Assembly: GCA_963798795.1 (NCBI GenBank)
Contig: CAWCUZ010000002.1
Coordinates: 1,240,001 to 1,304,000, forward strand
DNA: 64,000 nucleotides
Source of the DNA: CAWCUZ01 sp963798795
GTDB lineage: Bacteria; Acidobacteriota; Vicinamibacteria; Vicinamibacterales; SCN-69-37
Direction of reading: 5' to 3'
The translations under genes and the position numbers were made by a program. Below the pieces are notes generated by a model. It saw only the letters and a program-made list of their open reading frames with translations. It was not told the DNA's origin and did not search any database. Shown in pieces: positions 28,411 through 40,732 of this stretch (the stretch's first letter is position 1; each line of letters opens with the position of its first letter).

Positions 28411-31073
28411 GGCCGCCGCGACTGGCACTGGCGCTGCTGGATCGGTTCCTTGCCGATCCCGTACGCGAGGCCGTCCTTGGGGACCTGCTCGAGGAGTTCC
28501 CGCGTCGCGCCCTCCGGGACGGCCCGGGCGCCGCCCGCCGATGGTTCTGGCGCCAGACGCTCGCCTCGCTCGTCGCGCGCGGCCGCGACCGCATGGTGTC
28601 ATCCGGAGCGATCGAGGATGGCCAAGCTGAACGAAGTCGGCGGCATCGATGGGCCCCGGACCTCTTCCACGACCTGCGCTCTTCTGTGCACGTGCTGAGA
28701 CGCACGCCGGCGTTCTCGGTGACCGCCGTCGCAACCCTCGCCGTCGGCATCGGCGCGGCGACGGCCATCGCGACGGCCGTGGACCGCGCGCTGCTTCGCC
28801 CGCTGCCGTACCCGTCCGCCGGCCGGCTGGTCTTCGTAGGCCATCCGAACGATGACGGGACCATCGGCAACGTGGGATTCGAGACGGTCGTCGACTGGCG
28901 CAACCGGCTGACGACGTTCGACCGGCTGGCCGTCATGCGGCAATGGTCGCCGACGCTGGTCGACGCCGGCGGGGCGCGGCGGCTCGCCGGCGTGCGGGTG
29001 AGCTGGAATTACTTCCGGATGCTGGGCGTTGCGCCGGCGATCGGCCGCGACTTCACGGAATCCGACGATCACGAGGCCACCTGGCACGTCGTCCTGCTGA
29101 CAGATCGGGTGTGGCGGACCGGGTTCGGAGCCCGACCCGACATCGTGGGTGCGAGCCTCAACCTGTACGGCCGCAGCTATCGCGTTATCGGCGTCCTGCC
29201 GGCACGTTTCGAACCGCTGATCTCCGAACACTTCTACCAGCGCGCCGAGGTCTTCGCGCCACTCGGCTACGAGGTGGGCGGCGATTCCTCCTGCCGGAGC
29301 TGCCAGCATCTGCGAGCGATCGGCCGACTCGCTCCGAATGCGTCCACCGAGGCGGCGCGCGCCGAACTGGCCGCGGTCCACGCAGAGCTGCGGCGCGAGC
29401 ATCCGTCCGACTACACGGCCACGCCACCCGGCATGGTCGGGCTTCACGACGAAATCGACGGAGCGCTGCGGCGTCCGTTGCAGATGCTGGCCGCTGCGGT
29501 CGGATTCGTGCTGCTGGTTGCCTGCGCGAACGTGGCCGGCCTGCTCGTCGCGCGGTCCGCGGGTCGCGAGACCGAGCTGGCCCTTCGCGCGGCGCTCGGT
29601 GCGGGCCGCGGGCGTCTGACGCGGCAGCTCCTGACCGAGTCAGCGGTGCTGGCGGCGGTTGCGGCCCTGGCCGGGATCGGGCTGGCGCGGCTGGGACTGG
29701 CAGCCCTGGTGACGTACACACCGGTCCGAATTCCGCGCCTGCAAGCCGCAGTGATGGATCCGTCAATGCTGGCGGCGGGAATCGCGATCGCGACCGCCGC
29801 GCTGGTGCTGTTTGGCGTCGTGCCGGCGTGGACCGCCGCGCGAGGCAACCTCCAGTCGGTGCTGCGCAGTACCCGCCAGTCAGCCGGCCGCCGCGCGATC
29901 CGTGCCCGCGAGGTGCTCATGGTCGCCGAAGTGGCCGCGGCACTGACTCTCGTCATGACCGCGGGTCTGATGCGGCAGAGCGTCGTCCGCCTGTTGAGTG
30001 TCGACCCGGGCTTCGACGCTCGTCAGGTCGCGGTCGCCAGCCTCTCGCTCGTCGGACCGCGATGGGCCGAAGACGCCGCCGTGCGCAGCTTTCAGCACCA
30101 GTTGCTCGAGCGGGCACGTTCCATTCCGGGGGTCGAGCACGTGGCGCTCGCCGGACAGGTGCCGCTCGGCAGCAACTGGGATCGGTGGGGATTCCGCGTG
30201 GAGGGACAGACGGGCGGGGATGAGGCCGACCTGCCGGAAGCGGAGCGCTACTCGGTCACGCCCGACTACTTCGCGACGATGCGGATTCTCCTCAGACGGG
30301 GCCGGCTGTTCGACGAGCACGACACGACCGACTCGCCGCTGGTCGTGATCGTGAACGACACGGCGGCGCGAACGCTCTTCGGCGGGTCGGATCCTATCGG
30401 GCATCGAGTGCGGGTCGGCGGCATCGACGCGCCGTGGCGGACGGTCGTGGGTATCGTCGCAGACGTCAGACACTACGCGCTTGACGTGCCGCCGAACCCG
30501 CAGTTCTATTCTCCGCAGGGACAGATGACCGATTCGTTTCTGGTGCTGGTCGCACGGTCGAGCGTGCCACCGGAAACACTGGCCGCTCCGATTCGCCACG
30601 TCGTCGCCAGCTTGGCGACGGACGTGCCGATCTACGACGCGACCACGCTCGAAGCGCTGGTCAACACCTCTGCGGCGACCCGACGTTTTCTGATGAATCT
30701 CCTGGCGCTCTTCTCGCTGGCGACGCTTGCGATGGCTGCAGTGGGGCTCTACGGCGTCGTGACACAGAGTGTTTCGGCGCGCCGGAAGGAGTTCGGAATC
30801 CGGCTCGCCCTGGGCGCGCGACCGGGCGACATCGTCCGTCTGGTCCTGACGCGGGGCCTCGCACTGGTTGGCGTCGGCATCGCCTGCGGCGCAGCGACCG
30901 CGGTTGGCGCGGGCCGCCTCATCCGCAGCGAGTTGTACGACACGGCGCCTGGAGATCCAGCGGTCGTCGCCGTGGCGGTCGGCCTGCTCGGACTGGCGGC
31001 GATCCTCGCCCATCTGGCGCCGCTGCGCCGCGCCACGTCCGTCGACCCAAGCCTGCCGCTGAGAGGCGAGTAG
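28407..31073 (+). CDS. ADOP-type ABC transporter permease (MacB/FtsX)
   Basis: This 888-residue inner-membrane permease is of the acidobacterial duplicated orphan type. A short N-terminal prefix domain contains DPVREAVLGDLLEEF. It is followed by a first MacB periplasmic core (VLRRTPAFSVTAVATLAVGIG helix, then about 140-400), a first FtsX helix block (ACANVAGLLVARSAGRETELALRAALGAGR), a second periplasmic core, and a second FtsX block ending with the EFGIRLALGARPGDIVRLVL motif. No ATPase gene is adjacent, as is usual for this group. It may export peptides or lipids, or act as a mechanotransmission part. It is coupled to the PadR gene. Confidence 0.92.
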   Translation: MRPPRLALALLDRFLADPVREAVLGDLLEEFPRRALRDGPGAARRWFWRQTLASLVARGRDRMVSSGAIEDGQAERSRRHRWAPDLFHDLRSSVHVLRRTPAFSVTAVATLAVGIGAATAIATAVDRALLRPLPYPSAGRLVFVGHPNDDGTIGNVGFETVVDWRNRLTTFDRLAVMRQWSPTLVDAGGARRLAGVRVSWNYFRMLGVAPAIGRDFTESDDHEATWHVVLLTDRVWRTGFGARPDIVGASLNLYGRSYRVIGVLPARFEPLISEHFYQRAEVFAPLGYEVGGDSSCRSCQHLRAIGRLAPNASTEAARAELAAVHAELRREHPSDYTATPPGMVGLHDEIDGALRRPLQMLAAAVGFVLLVACANVAGLLVARSAGRETELALRAALGAGRGRLTRQLLTESAVLAAVAALAGIGLARLGLAALVTYTPVRIPRLQAAVMDPSMLAAGIAIATAALVLFGVVPAWTAARGNLQSVLRSTRQSAGRRAIRAREVLMVAEVAAALTLVMTAGLMRQSVVRLLSVDPGFDARQVAVASLSLVGPRWAEDAAVRSFQHQLLERARSIPGVEHVALAGQVPLGSNWDRWGFRVEGQTGGDEADLPEAERYSVTPDYFATMRILLRRGRLFDEHDTTDSPLVVIVNDTAARTLFGGSDPIGHRVRVGGIDAPWRTVVGIVADVRHYALDVPPNPQFYSPQGQMTDSFLVLVARSSVPPETLAAPIRHVVASLATDVPIYDATTLEALVNTSAATRRFLMNLLALFSLATLAMAAVGLYGVVTQSVSARRKEFGIRLALGARPGDIVRLVLTRGLALVGVGIACGAATAVGAGRLIRSELYDTAPGDPAVVAVAVGLLGLAAILAHLAPLRRATSVDPSLPLRGE

Positions 31074-31092
31074 GCGGGCCGGTCGCGCTTCT

Positions 31093-31717
31093 CTATGGTT
31101 CCGCGTCGAAGACGACGCGCCGGCCCTCGATGCGCCAGCCGCCCCCGATGACGCGCCGCACGGCTTCCGCGTAGATCTGGTGCTCCTCGGCAAGGATGCG
31201 GGCCGAGAGTCGAATCGACGGTGTCGCCGTGGCGAACGGGCACCGGAATCTGCAGGATGATAGGGCCGGCGTCGAGTTCCGGCGTGACGAAATGCACCGT
31301 CACGCCGGTGACCTTCACGCCGTACTCGAGCGCCTGCCGCTGCGCCTCGGCGCCCGGAAATGCGGGCAGGAGCGACGGGTGGACGTTGAGGACGGCGTTC
31401 GGGAAGGCCTCGCAGAATGCCGTCCCGAGCCGCCGCATGAAGCCCGCCAGGCAGACGAGCCGTACGCTCCTGGACCGCAGGGCTTCAATCAGGACGCGAT
31501 CATAAGCGTCACGCGACGGCGTCGCCCCATGCGGGAGGATCAATGTCTCGATGCCGGCATCCCGCGCGGCAGCCAACCCGTGAGCCTCGGCGCGGTTGGC
31601 GATCACGACGGCGATCGTCGCCGGCACGCGCCCGTCGCGCGTCGCCTCGATCAGCGCACGCAGATTGCTGCCGCGCCCCGAAATGAGCACACCGACCGGG
31701 ACGGGAGACTTTTCCAC
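31093..31717 (-). CDS. purN: Phosphoribosylglycinamide formyltransferase, frameshifted; start inside REP unit
   Basis: This enzyme transfers the formyl group from 10-formyl-THF to GAR in purine synthesis. VLISGRGSNLRALIEA, LAGFMRRLG, the catalytic NVHPSLLPAFPG and VTVHFVTPELDAGPIILQ are clear. After VRHGDTVDSTL the frame breaks; removing one base from the GG (CC on the plus strand) near 31203 gives LARILAEEHQIYAEAVRRVIGGGWRIEGRRVVFDAEP and a stop at 31093, total about 207 residues. The first residues (GTG, then EKSPVPVGVLI) are encoded by the terminal REP unit of the RAYT element, so the start codon itself is element-derived. In the operon it should follow purM directly. Confidence 0.88.
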
Positions 31718-31750
31718 AGATTTGGTCCTTTCGGTGCCAGAGGTCGGACG
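31697..31750 (-). repeat. REP unit, left end of the RAYT element
   Basis: Read on the minus strand it carries ACCTCTGGCACC, then AAATCTGTGGAAAAGTCTCC and CGTCCC. It matches the units at 16936-17049, 32383-32432 and 42137-42191. The GTG of TGTGGAAAAG is the purN start codon. Confidence 0.75.
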
Positions 31751-31795
31751 TGAGGTGGAACGGCATGTCGGTTGCTAGAAGCGGGAGGTTTCCAC

Positions 31796-32623
31796 ATGCC
31801 ACGCCGGCCCCGATCGTCGCTGTCCGCGCCATTCTTCCACGTCATCAACCGCACCGCCCGCCGGGTGCCGATCTTCCTGCGACCGCTGGATTATCGGGCA
31901 TTTCTGGACATCCTGGCGGCAGGACTGGCCCGCCATCCGGTGAAGCTGATGTCGTACTGCGTGATGGCCAACCACTGGCATCTCGTCGTGGGTCCGGACG
32001 GACCCGAAGCGCTGTCCCGGTTCATGCAATGGGTCACGGCTACCCACGCGAGTCGCTGGCTGCGCCGGCACAACAGCCTGGGACAAGGCGCGTTGTACCA
32101 GGGACGATTCCGCTCGCTGCCAGTATCGACGCCGGATGAGCTCGTGAGGGTCTGCCGCTATGTCGAGCGAAACGCGCTTGCCGCCAGGCTGGTCCGGCAG
32201 GCGCAAGACTGGCCCTGGGGCAGTCTGGCGGCACGGCTCCGGTCGGACGACCGCGTGCCGCTCACGCCAGCGCCGTTTCTGGCTTCGTCGGCCTGGGTCG
32301 TCCACGTCAACCTTCCGCCCACGCCGACGGATCTGGTGACCGATGTGCTGCTCGAGCGCGGCGTCTGGGAGGACACGAACCCGACCTCTGTCCCCAAAAC
32401 GGCGAAAACTGTGGAAAACTCTCCCGTCCCGCTAGACGACGCCGCCCACGACCCACGCACCGGGAAGGGCGCCCAGGAGCGCATCGGCGTGCGCGGGGGC
32501 GCAGACGAGGATCAGCCCCACGCCCATGTTGAACGCGCGAAACATCTCCTCCGTGCCCACACCACCCGCCTGTTGCAGCCACGTGAAGAGCGGCGGCACC
32601 GTCCAGCTCTGGCGGTCAAGTGA
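31796..32623 (+). CDS. REP-associated tyrosine transposase (RAYT, Y1 superfamily)
   Basis: This single-strand HUH nuclease of the IS200-like group is thought to act on REP hairpins. The 275-residue product begins MPRRPRSSLSAPFFHVINRT and includes the catalytic NHWHLVV (HUH pair), GALYQGRFRS, and CRYVERNALAARLV with the likely nucleophile Tyr, then WPWGSLAARL. The frame passes through the right REP unit (VENSPVPL) and continues about 190 bp antisense to the 3' end of purM, so the C-terminal about 60 residues are not transposase-like. ATG 31796 is preceded by GGGAGG. Confidence 0.87.
   Translation: MPRRPRSSLSAPFFHVINRTARRVPIFLRPLDYRAFLDILAAGLARHPVKLMSYCVMANHWHLVVGPDGPEALSRFMQWVTATHASRWLRRHNSLGQGALYQGRFRSLPVSTPDELVRVCRYVERNALAARLVRQAQDWPWGSLAARLRSDDRVPLTPAPFLASSAWVVHVNLPPTPTDLVTDVLLERGVWEDTNPTSVPKTAKTVENSPVPLDDAAHDPRTGKGAQERIGVRGGADEDQPHAHVERAKHLLRAHTTRLLQPREERRHRPALAVK
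32383..32432 (+). repeat. REP unit, right end of the RAYT element
   Basis: It carries ACCTCTGTCCCC, then AACTGTGGAAAACTCTCC and CGTCCC. It lies inside the 3' part of the transposase frame and ends where the purM stop codon begins. Confidence 0.75.
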
Positions 32624-33421
32624 ATAGGTGGTGCCGTCAGGCAGGATGCGCGGCAGGTTCCCGATGATCCCGCCGCCCGTGATGTGCGCCATGCCCTTGA
32701 TCCACCCGTGGTCGAGCAGCGGCTGGACCGCGGACAGATACGACCGGTGCGGCCGGAGCAGGGCGTCGCTCACGCGCTCGCCCAGTTCCGGCACCGCCTC
32801 GTCGACCGACAGCTTCAGACGCTCGAAGACGATGGCGCGCGCGAGCGAATAGCCGTTCGTGTGCAGGCCAGACGACGGCAGCGCCACCAGCACGTCGCCC
32901 GGCACAATCGTGCGTCCATCGATGACATTCGCGTGGGGCACGAGGCCCACGATGAAGCCGGCGATGTCGTATTCACCGTCGGCGTAGAACCCGGGCATCT
33001 CGGCCGTCTCCCCGCCGAGGAGCGCACACTCGTTGGTCTTGCACGCCTGCGCCACGCCGCGCACGATCTGCTCCGCCACGTCGGGCGCCAGCCGGCCCGT
33101 TGCCAGATAATCGAGAAAGAACAGCGGCCGCGCGCCCTGCACCAGGATGTCGTTGACGCAGTGATTCACGAGATCGATGCCGATGGTGTCGTGCCGTCCG
33201 GCCAGGAATGCCACCTTCAGCTTGGTGCCGACGCCATCCGCGCTTGCCACGAGCACGGGGTCGCGCACGGACGAATCGATCGCGAAGAGCCCCCCGAACG
33301 ACCCGACGCCCGAGAGCACACCGGTCGTGTACGTTTCACGCGCCAGCGCCTTGACCCGCCGGACGACTTCATTGCCCGCGTCGATGTCGACGCCCGAGCG
33401 GCGGTAGTCGATTGAAGCCAT
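32432..33421 (-). CDS. purM: Phosphoribosylformylglycinamidine cyclo-ligase (C-terminus cut by element)
   Basis: This is AIR synthetase, which closes the imidazole ring using ATP. The 329 residues show GVGSFGGLFAID, VASADGVGTKLKVAF, NHCVNDILVQGARPLFFLDYLATG, GGETAEMPGFY, GLHTNGYSLAR and AHITGGGIIGNLPRIL. Family members usually run some 10-20 residues beyond the point where this one stops (AWVVGGVV), and the TAG lies exactly at the border of the RAYT element, so the tail was probably replaced. The lost tail is not catalytic, so function may be kept. It starts 3 bp after the HEAT gene stop. Confidence 0.94.
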   Translation of the reverse strand: MASIDYRRSGVDIDAGNEVVRRVKALARETYTTGVLSGVGSFGGLFAIDSSVRDPVLVASADGVGTKLKVAFLAGRHDTIGIDLVNHCVNDILVQGARPLFFLDYLATGRLAPDVAEQIVRGVAQACKTNECALLGGETAEMPGFYADGEYDIAGFIVGLVPHANVIDGRTIVPGDVLVALPSSGLHTNGYSLARAIVFERLKLSVDEAVPELGERVSDALLRPHRSYLSAVQPLLDHGWIKGMAHITGGGIIGNLPRILPDGTTYSLDRQSWTVPPLFTWLQQAGGVGTEEMFRAFNMGVGLILVCAPAHADALLGALPGAWVVGGVV

Positions 33422-33424
33422 CGG

Positions 33425-34639
33425 TCAGAACTCCAGCATCTTGATGATTGCATCCACCGCGCGCCGGCGCGGCGAGTCGGCCGGTGCCGCCCAGTACGCC
33501 TCGCGCAGAGCGACGTAGAAGCGCTCTTCTTCATAGTCCTCCGACAACATGTCGAACGCGTCGCGGAGCAGCCCGAGCGCCGGGCTGGGATTCGACAGCG
33601 CCTGGATCCGGGTCAGCAGGGGGAGCGGATCGCGAAGCGCGGCCAAGCCGACCGCCAGCGCGATGGGCGCGCGGGCGGGATCGCGTGCCGGGCCGCCGAC
33701 TTCGAGCAGGACGTTCAGGGCATCGGGGTGATCGTGCGCGGCGAGCATGCCGAGCGCGTGCGCGGCGGCACGCAGCAGCGGCTGGTAGCCGTCGTTCTTC
33801 GCCGCGAATGCGAGCGTCCGCTCGAGATAGCGCTCCTGCGCGGGGCAGTTCTGGCCGATCAGGCAGATCGCCGCCGCAAGCGCGGGCTGCCGATCCTCGG
33901 GCGCGCTCTGCTGCAGACTGGCGAGCAGCGGCAACGCCGAGCGATCGCCGATCTTCCCGATGGCATTGATGGCATCCTCCTGCAGCGGCCCGTCGAGCTT
34001 CGCCACGTCTTCGATCGCCGGCAGGGCCGCGGACCAGCGGTAGTCGCCGAGCGCCTCGATCAGGGCGCCGCGAAAGAAATCCGCGCCCTTGACGACGAGC
34101 GGCAGCACGGCATCGCGGGCCGCCGCGTTCGACTCGCCGGCGGCCGTCAGCGCGCGCGTCAGTTCGGGCCGCACGAACTCCGATTCCTCGCGCGCGAGCG
34201 CCGCCACGAGAGCCGGCAGCACGTCGGGCTGAGGATGATGCTCGAACCAGCCGTACGCCACCGCGCGGAGCCGGTCGTTCCGATCGGTCATCACCTGCCG
34301 GACCACGGAGCCGGCGGCCTCGTCGCCGAATCCGGTCAGCAGCACCAGCGCGCGAAACCGGACGTACTCGTCCGAATGCCCGAGGGCGGCCGCCTTGAGC
34401 AGCGGGACGACCGCGGCAGCGTCGGCCCGGCGCACGGTCCGGGCCGCCTCGGTTCTGACGTCGAAGTCGAACGATCCGAGGTGGCCAATCGCCGTGTCGA
34501 GTGCACCCGCCTGACGTGACGCGGCCGGGGCCGCCGCCGACTGGGCGCGCGGCGCCGGGGCGGCGATCCGGGCGGCCGGTACCGCCGCGACGAGCGGCGC
34601 CAGCAGCACGCCCGCGAGCGCCGCAGCCGATCGCCTCAT
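33425..34639 (-). CDS. Exported HEAT-repeat protein
   Basis: This 404-residue protein has a signal peptide (about residues 1-33) followed by tandem HEAT/PBS-type helix pairs, such as DEYVRFRALVLLTGFGDEAAG, SEFVRPELTRALTAAGES and PLQEDAINAIGKIGDRSALPLLASL. It is probably a periplasmic protein-binding scaffold. Its ATG overlaps the purF stop by ATGA and it ends 3 bp before purM, so it is translated as part of the pur operon although nothing links it to purine synthesis. The partner is unknown. Confidence 0.85.
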   Translation of the reverse strand: MRRSAAALAGVLLAPLVAAVPAARIAAPAPRAQSAAAPAASRQAGALDTAIGHLGSFDFDVRTEAARTVRRADAAAVVPLLKAAALGHSDEYVRFRALVLLTGFGDEAAGSVVRQVMTDRNDRLRAVAYGWFEHHPQPDVLPALVAALAREESEFVRPELTRALTAAGESNAAARDAVLPLVVKGADFFRGALIEALGDYRWSAALPAIEDVAKLDGPLQEDAINAIGKIGDRSALPLLASLQQSAPEDRQPALAAAICLIGQNCPAQERYLERTLAFAAKNDGYQPLLRAAAHALGMLAAHDHPDALNVLLEVGGPARDPARAPIALAVGLAALRDPLPLLTRIQALSNPSPALGLLRDAFDMLSEDYEEERFYVALREAYWAAPADSPRRRAVDAIIKMLEF

Positions 34640-36038
34640 GGGGTGAGTTTCAGGGCGAGCTGGAGATACGCCGCCTCATTGCGCGGGAACGCCACCGGAT
34701 ATTCACCGGTGTAGCACGACGTGCAGTAGGAGTTCCGAGCCGGACCCACGGCCGACAGCAGGCCCTCGAGGCTCAGGTAGCCGAGGGTGTCGGCGCCGAT
34801 ATAGCGGCGGATCTCCTCCACCGAATGCGTCGCGCCAATGAGCTCCGAGCGCTGCGGCGTGTCCACCCCGTAGAAGCAGGGCGAGATGGTCGGCGGGCAG
34901 CTGATCCGCAGGTGCACCTCGCGCGCGCCCGCGGCTCGCACCATCTTGACGATCTTGCGGCTCGTGGTGCCGCGCACGATGGAGTCGTCGACGAGCAGCA
35001 CGCGCCGCCCCTGCAGGATGCTCTTGACCGGGTTCAGCTTGACCCGTACCCCGAAATGCCGGATGGCCTGCTGCGGCTCGATGAAGGTCCGCCCGATGTA
35101 GTGGTTCCGGATGAGCCCCATCTGCAGCGGCACGCCCGCCACCTCGGCAAACCCGGTCGCGGCGCACACGCCCGAGTCGGGTATCGGCACGACGACGTCC
35201 ACGTCCGCCGGCTGCTCGTTCGCGAGCCGCCGGCCGAACTCCGTGCGCACCTGGTCCACGCTCCTGCCGAACACGTACGAGTCGGGCCGCGAGGGTACAC
35301 GTGCTCGAAGATGCAATGGGCGAGACGCGCCGGCGGAAACGGCCGCACCGAGCGCGCACCGTCCGGACCGATGATCAGCACCTCGCCCGGCTCGATGTCG
35401 CGCTCCCAGCGCGCGTCGATGAGGTCCAGCGCGCACGTCTCCGAACAGACGATGTACGACTCGCCGAGCCGGCCGAGCGTGAGCGGCCGGAACCCATGCG
35501 GATCCCGAACGGCAATCAGCCGGTCTTTCGTCAGCAGGACCAGCGAGAACGCACCCTGGGCCTGCGAAATCGACTCGATCAGCGCCTCCTCGGGCGTCGG
35601 CGCCACGGACCGGGCGTACAGGTGCAGCAGCACCTCGGTGTCGCTCGTCGTCTGGAAGATGGATCCCTTCCGCACGAGGTCGTCGCGCAGCTCCTGGGCG
35701 TTGACGAGGTTGCCGTTATGGCAGATGGCGATCTCGCCGTGGGCGCAGTCGATGACGATCGGCTGCGCGTTGTTGAACCCGCTGTCGCCCGCCGTGGAGT
35801 ACCGGACGTGGCCGACGGCACTCGTCCCGGCGAGCCGCGCAATCGAAGCCTCGTCGAAGGCGTCGGCCACCTGGCCTTCCGCCTTGCGCACCTGCAGCCG
35901 GCCCCCGTTCGACGAGGCGATGCCGGCGCTCTCCTGGCCGCGATGCTGCAGCGCGTACAAGCCGAGGTACGTGAGGTTGGCGGCCTCAGGATGACCGTAG
36001 ATGCCGAAGACGCCGCACTCTTCCTTGAATTTGTCCAT
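34636..36038 (-). CDS. purF: Amidophosphoribosyltransferase, frameshifted
   Basis: This enzyme makes phosphoribosylamine from PRPP and glutamine, the first step of purine synthesis. Start ATG 36038 gives a short propeptide (MDKFKEE) before the catalytic cysteine in CGVFGIYGH, as in the Bacillus type. The glutaminase domain includes LQHRGQESAGI and HNGNLVNAQELR; the PRPP site is VLLVDDSIVRGTTS. Cysteines in HCIFEHVY, CFYGVDT and NSYCTSCYTGEYP fit a 4Fe-4S cluster. The frame breaks after FEHVYP: one base missing at the GGG run 35293-35295 would give VYPSRPDSYVFG and restore about 467 residues. Confidence 0.9.
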
Positions 36039-36107
36039 TACCGGCAGGGCCCCCTGCACCCCGCCAAGCCTGCACGCGCTGCGAGGCTCCCACCCGCCCC
36101 GATCCGC

Positions 36108-38346
<2,239 letters not shown>

Positions 38347-38373
38347 CAGGTTCCCCCGCGCCAGGGTGGTCGC

Positions 38374-39089
<716 letters not shown>

Positions 39090-39093
<4 letters not shown>

Positions 39094-39392
39094 TGGCCCC
39101 CTCCGCCGACGCGCGCCGGCGCCGGCCGGGCGGCCGCGCGGGCCTCGCCCGATTCCGGCACCTCGAGACGGTAGCTCTCGATGACCGGATTGGCCAGCAC
39201 GCGATTCGCCACCTCGGCGGCCAGGCGCTCGGCGTCGGCCGCCGTGGGCACGTCGAGATCGAGCTCGAAGTACTTGCCCTGGCGCACGTCGCCGACCGCA
39301 TCGTAGCCGAGCGAATGGAGCGCCTCGGCGATCGTCCGTCCCTGGGGATCGAAGACCGAGGGCTTGAGCGTGACGAAGACTCGAACGCGCAC
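39090..39392 (-). CDS. purS: Phosphoribosylformylglycinamidine synthase, PurS subunit
   Basis: This small subunit bridges PurL and PurQ. Start GTG 39392 follows an AAGGAG ribosome site and gives RVRVFVTLKPSVFDPQG, then LHSLGYDAVGDVRQGKYFELDL, the typical PurS fold. At 100 residues it is about 15-20 longer than usual; the extra tail is Ala/Pro/Gly-rich (ARPAPARVGGGGQ) and may be unstructured. It is 11 bp after purB. Confidence 0.93.
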
Positions 39393-39403
39393 GTCGTGCT
39401 CCT

Positions 39404-40729
39404 TCAGCGGGCCACCGGGACCGCCGGCGCGGGCGTGCGCTGGAAGACCCGGTCGAAAATGACGTCCACGTGGCGCAGCTGCGCATCCAGATCGAACGCC
39501 TCGTCCAGCGCGCCGCGCGGCAGCGCGCGCGTGACGTCGGGATCGGCGAGCAGCAGCGCCTTGAAGTCCCGCTGCTCGGCGAACGAGCGCATCGCGTTGC
39601 GCTGGACCCAGTCGTAGGCCTGCTCGCGCGAGATGCCGCGGCGCGCCAGCTCGAGCAGCACGGACCCGGAGAAGACCACGCCGCGGGAGCGCCGCAGGTT
39701 CTCGAGCATGCGGTCGGCGTTGACCACCATCCCGCTCGCAATGCGCGTGAAGCGGCGCAGCATGTGGTCCAGGGCGATGAAGCTGTCGGGCAGGATGACG
39801 CGCTCGACCGACGAATGCGAGATGTCGCGCTCGTGCCACAGCGCCACGTTTTCGAGCGCCGCCACGGCGTTGGCGCGCACCAGCCGCGCCAGCCCGGTGA
39901 TCTGCTCGCAGCCGATCGGATTGCGCTTGTGCGGCATGGCCGACGAGCCCTTCTGCCCCTTCCCGAACGGCTCTTCCACTTCGCCGATTTCGGTCTTCTG
40001 CAGCCCGCGGATTTCGAGCGCGAACTTTTCGAGTGACGCGGCCGTGATGGCCAGCGTCGTCATCAACTCGGCGTGGCGGTCGCGCTGAATGACCTGTGAC
40101 GCCACCGGCGCGGCGGCCAGTCCGAGGCGCTCGCAGACGGCGGCTTCGATCGACGGATCGAGGTGCGCGAACATGCCGACCGCGCCGGAGAGCTTGCCGA
40201 CCGAAATCGCCGCGCGGGCGCGCGTGACGCGCTCCCGGTCCCGCAATACCTCGGCGTGCCAGAGGGCGAGCTTCACGCCGAACGTCATGGGCTCGGCGTG
40301 AACGCCGTGCGTCCGCCCGATCATCGGCGTCCGCCGGTGCTCGGCGGCGCGCTCGGCGATGGCGGCCGCCAGCCGGTCGAGGTCGGCCAGGATCAGATCG
40401 CACGCCTGGCGCATCTGCAGCGCCTGGGCCGTATCGATCACGTCCGACGAGGTCAGGCCGAAGTGCAGCCAGCGCGCCGCCGGACCGACGCGCTCGGCGA
40501 CGGCCGTCGTGAACGCGATGACGTCGTGCTGCGTGGTCTGTTCGATCTCGTCGATGCGGGCCACGTCGAACGCGGCGCGCTGGCGCAGGATCCGCGCGTC
40601 GTCGTGCGGGACGACGCCGGCGACCGCCAGGGCGTCGGTGGCGGCCAGCTCCACCTCGAGCCAGGTCTCGTACTTGCGCCGATCGCTCCAGACGGCGCCC
40701 ATCTCCGGATGCGTGTAGCGCGGGATCAT
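39404..40729 (-). CDS. purB: Adenylosuccinate lyase
   Basis: This fumarase-superfamily lyase acts twice in purine synthesis, on SAICAR and on adenylosuccinate. The 441 residues show FGLTSSDVIDTA, IGRTHGVHAEPMTFG, and the signature loop GSSAMPHKRNPIGCE. The start MIPRYTHPEMGAVWSD is typical for the family. It begins 3 bp after the M16 peptidase stop codon and is the first pur gene in the operon. Confidence 0.96.
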   Translation of the reverse strand: MIPRYTHPEMGAVWSDRRKYETWLEVELAATDALAVAGVVPHDDARILRQRAAFDVARIDEIEQTTQHDVIAFTTAVAERVGPAARWLHFGLTSSDVIDTAQALQMRQACDLILADLDRLAAAIAERAAEHRRTPMIGRTHGVHAEPMTFGVKLALWHAEVLRDRERVTRARAAISVGKLSGAVGMFAHLDPSIEAAVCERLGLAAAPVASQVIQRDRHAELMTTLAITAASLEKFALEIRGLQKTEIGEVEEPFGKGQKGSSAMPHKRNPIGCEQITGLARLVRANAVAALENVALWHERDISHSSVERVILPDSFIALDHMLRRFTRIASGMVVNADRMLENLRRSRGVVFSGSVLLELARRGISREQAYDWVQRNAMRSFAEQRDFKALLLADPDVTRALPRGALDEAFDLDAQLRHVDVIFDRVFQRTPAPAVPVAR

Positions 40730-40732
40730 CGA

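Larger units (their letters stand above)
31697..32432 (+). mobile_element. REP-associated tyrosine transposase element inserted between purM and purN
   Basis: The inverted REP units at 31697-31750 and 32383-32432 bracket a RAYT gene. The element splits the purM-purN junction of the pur operon in opposite orientation. Both borders fall inside coding frames: one makes the stop codon of purM and the other provides the start of purN. The borders are set by the outer GGGACGGGA / TCCCGTCCC ends. Confidence 0.78.
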
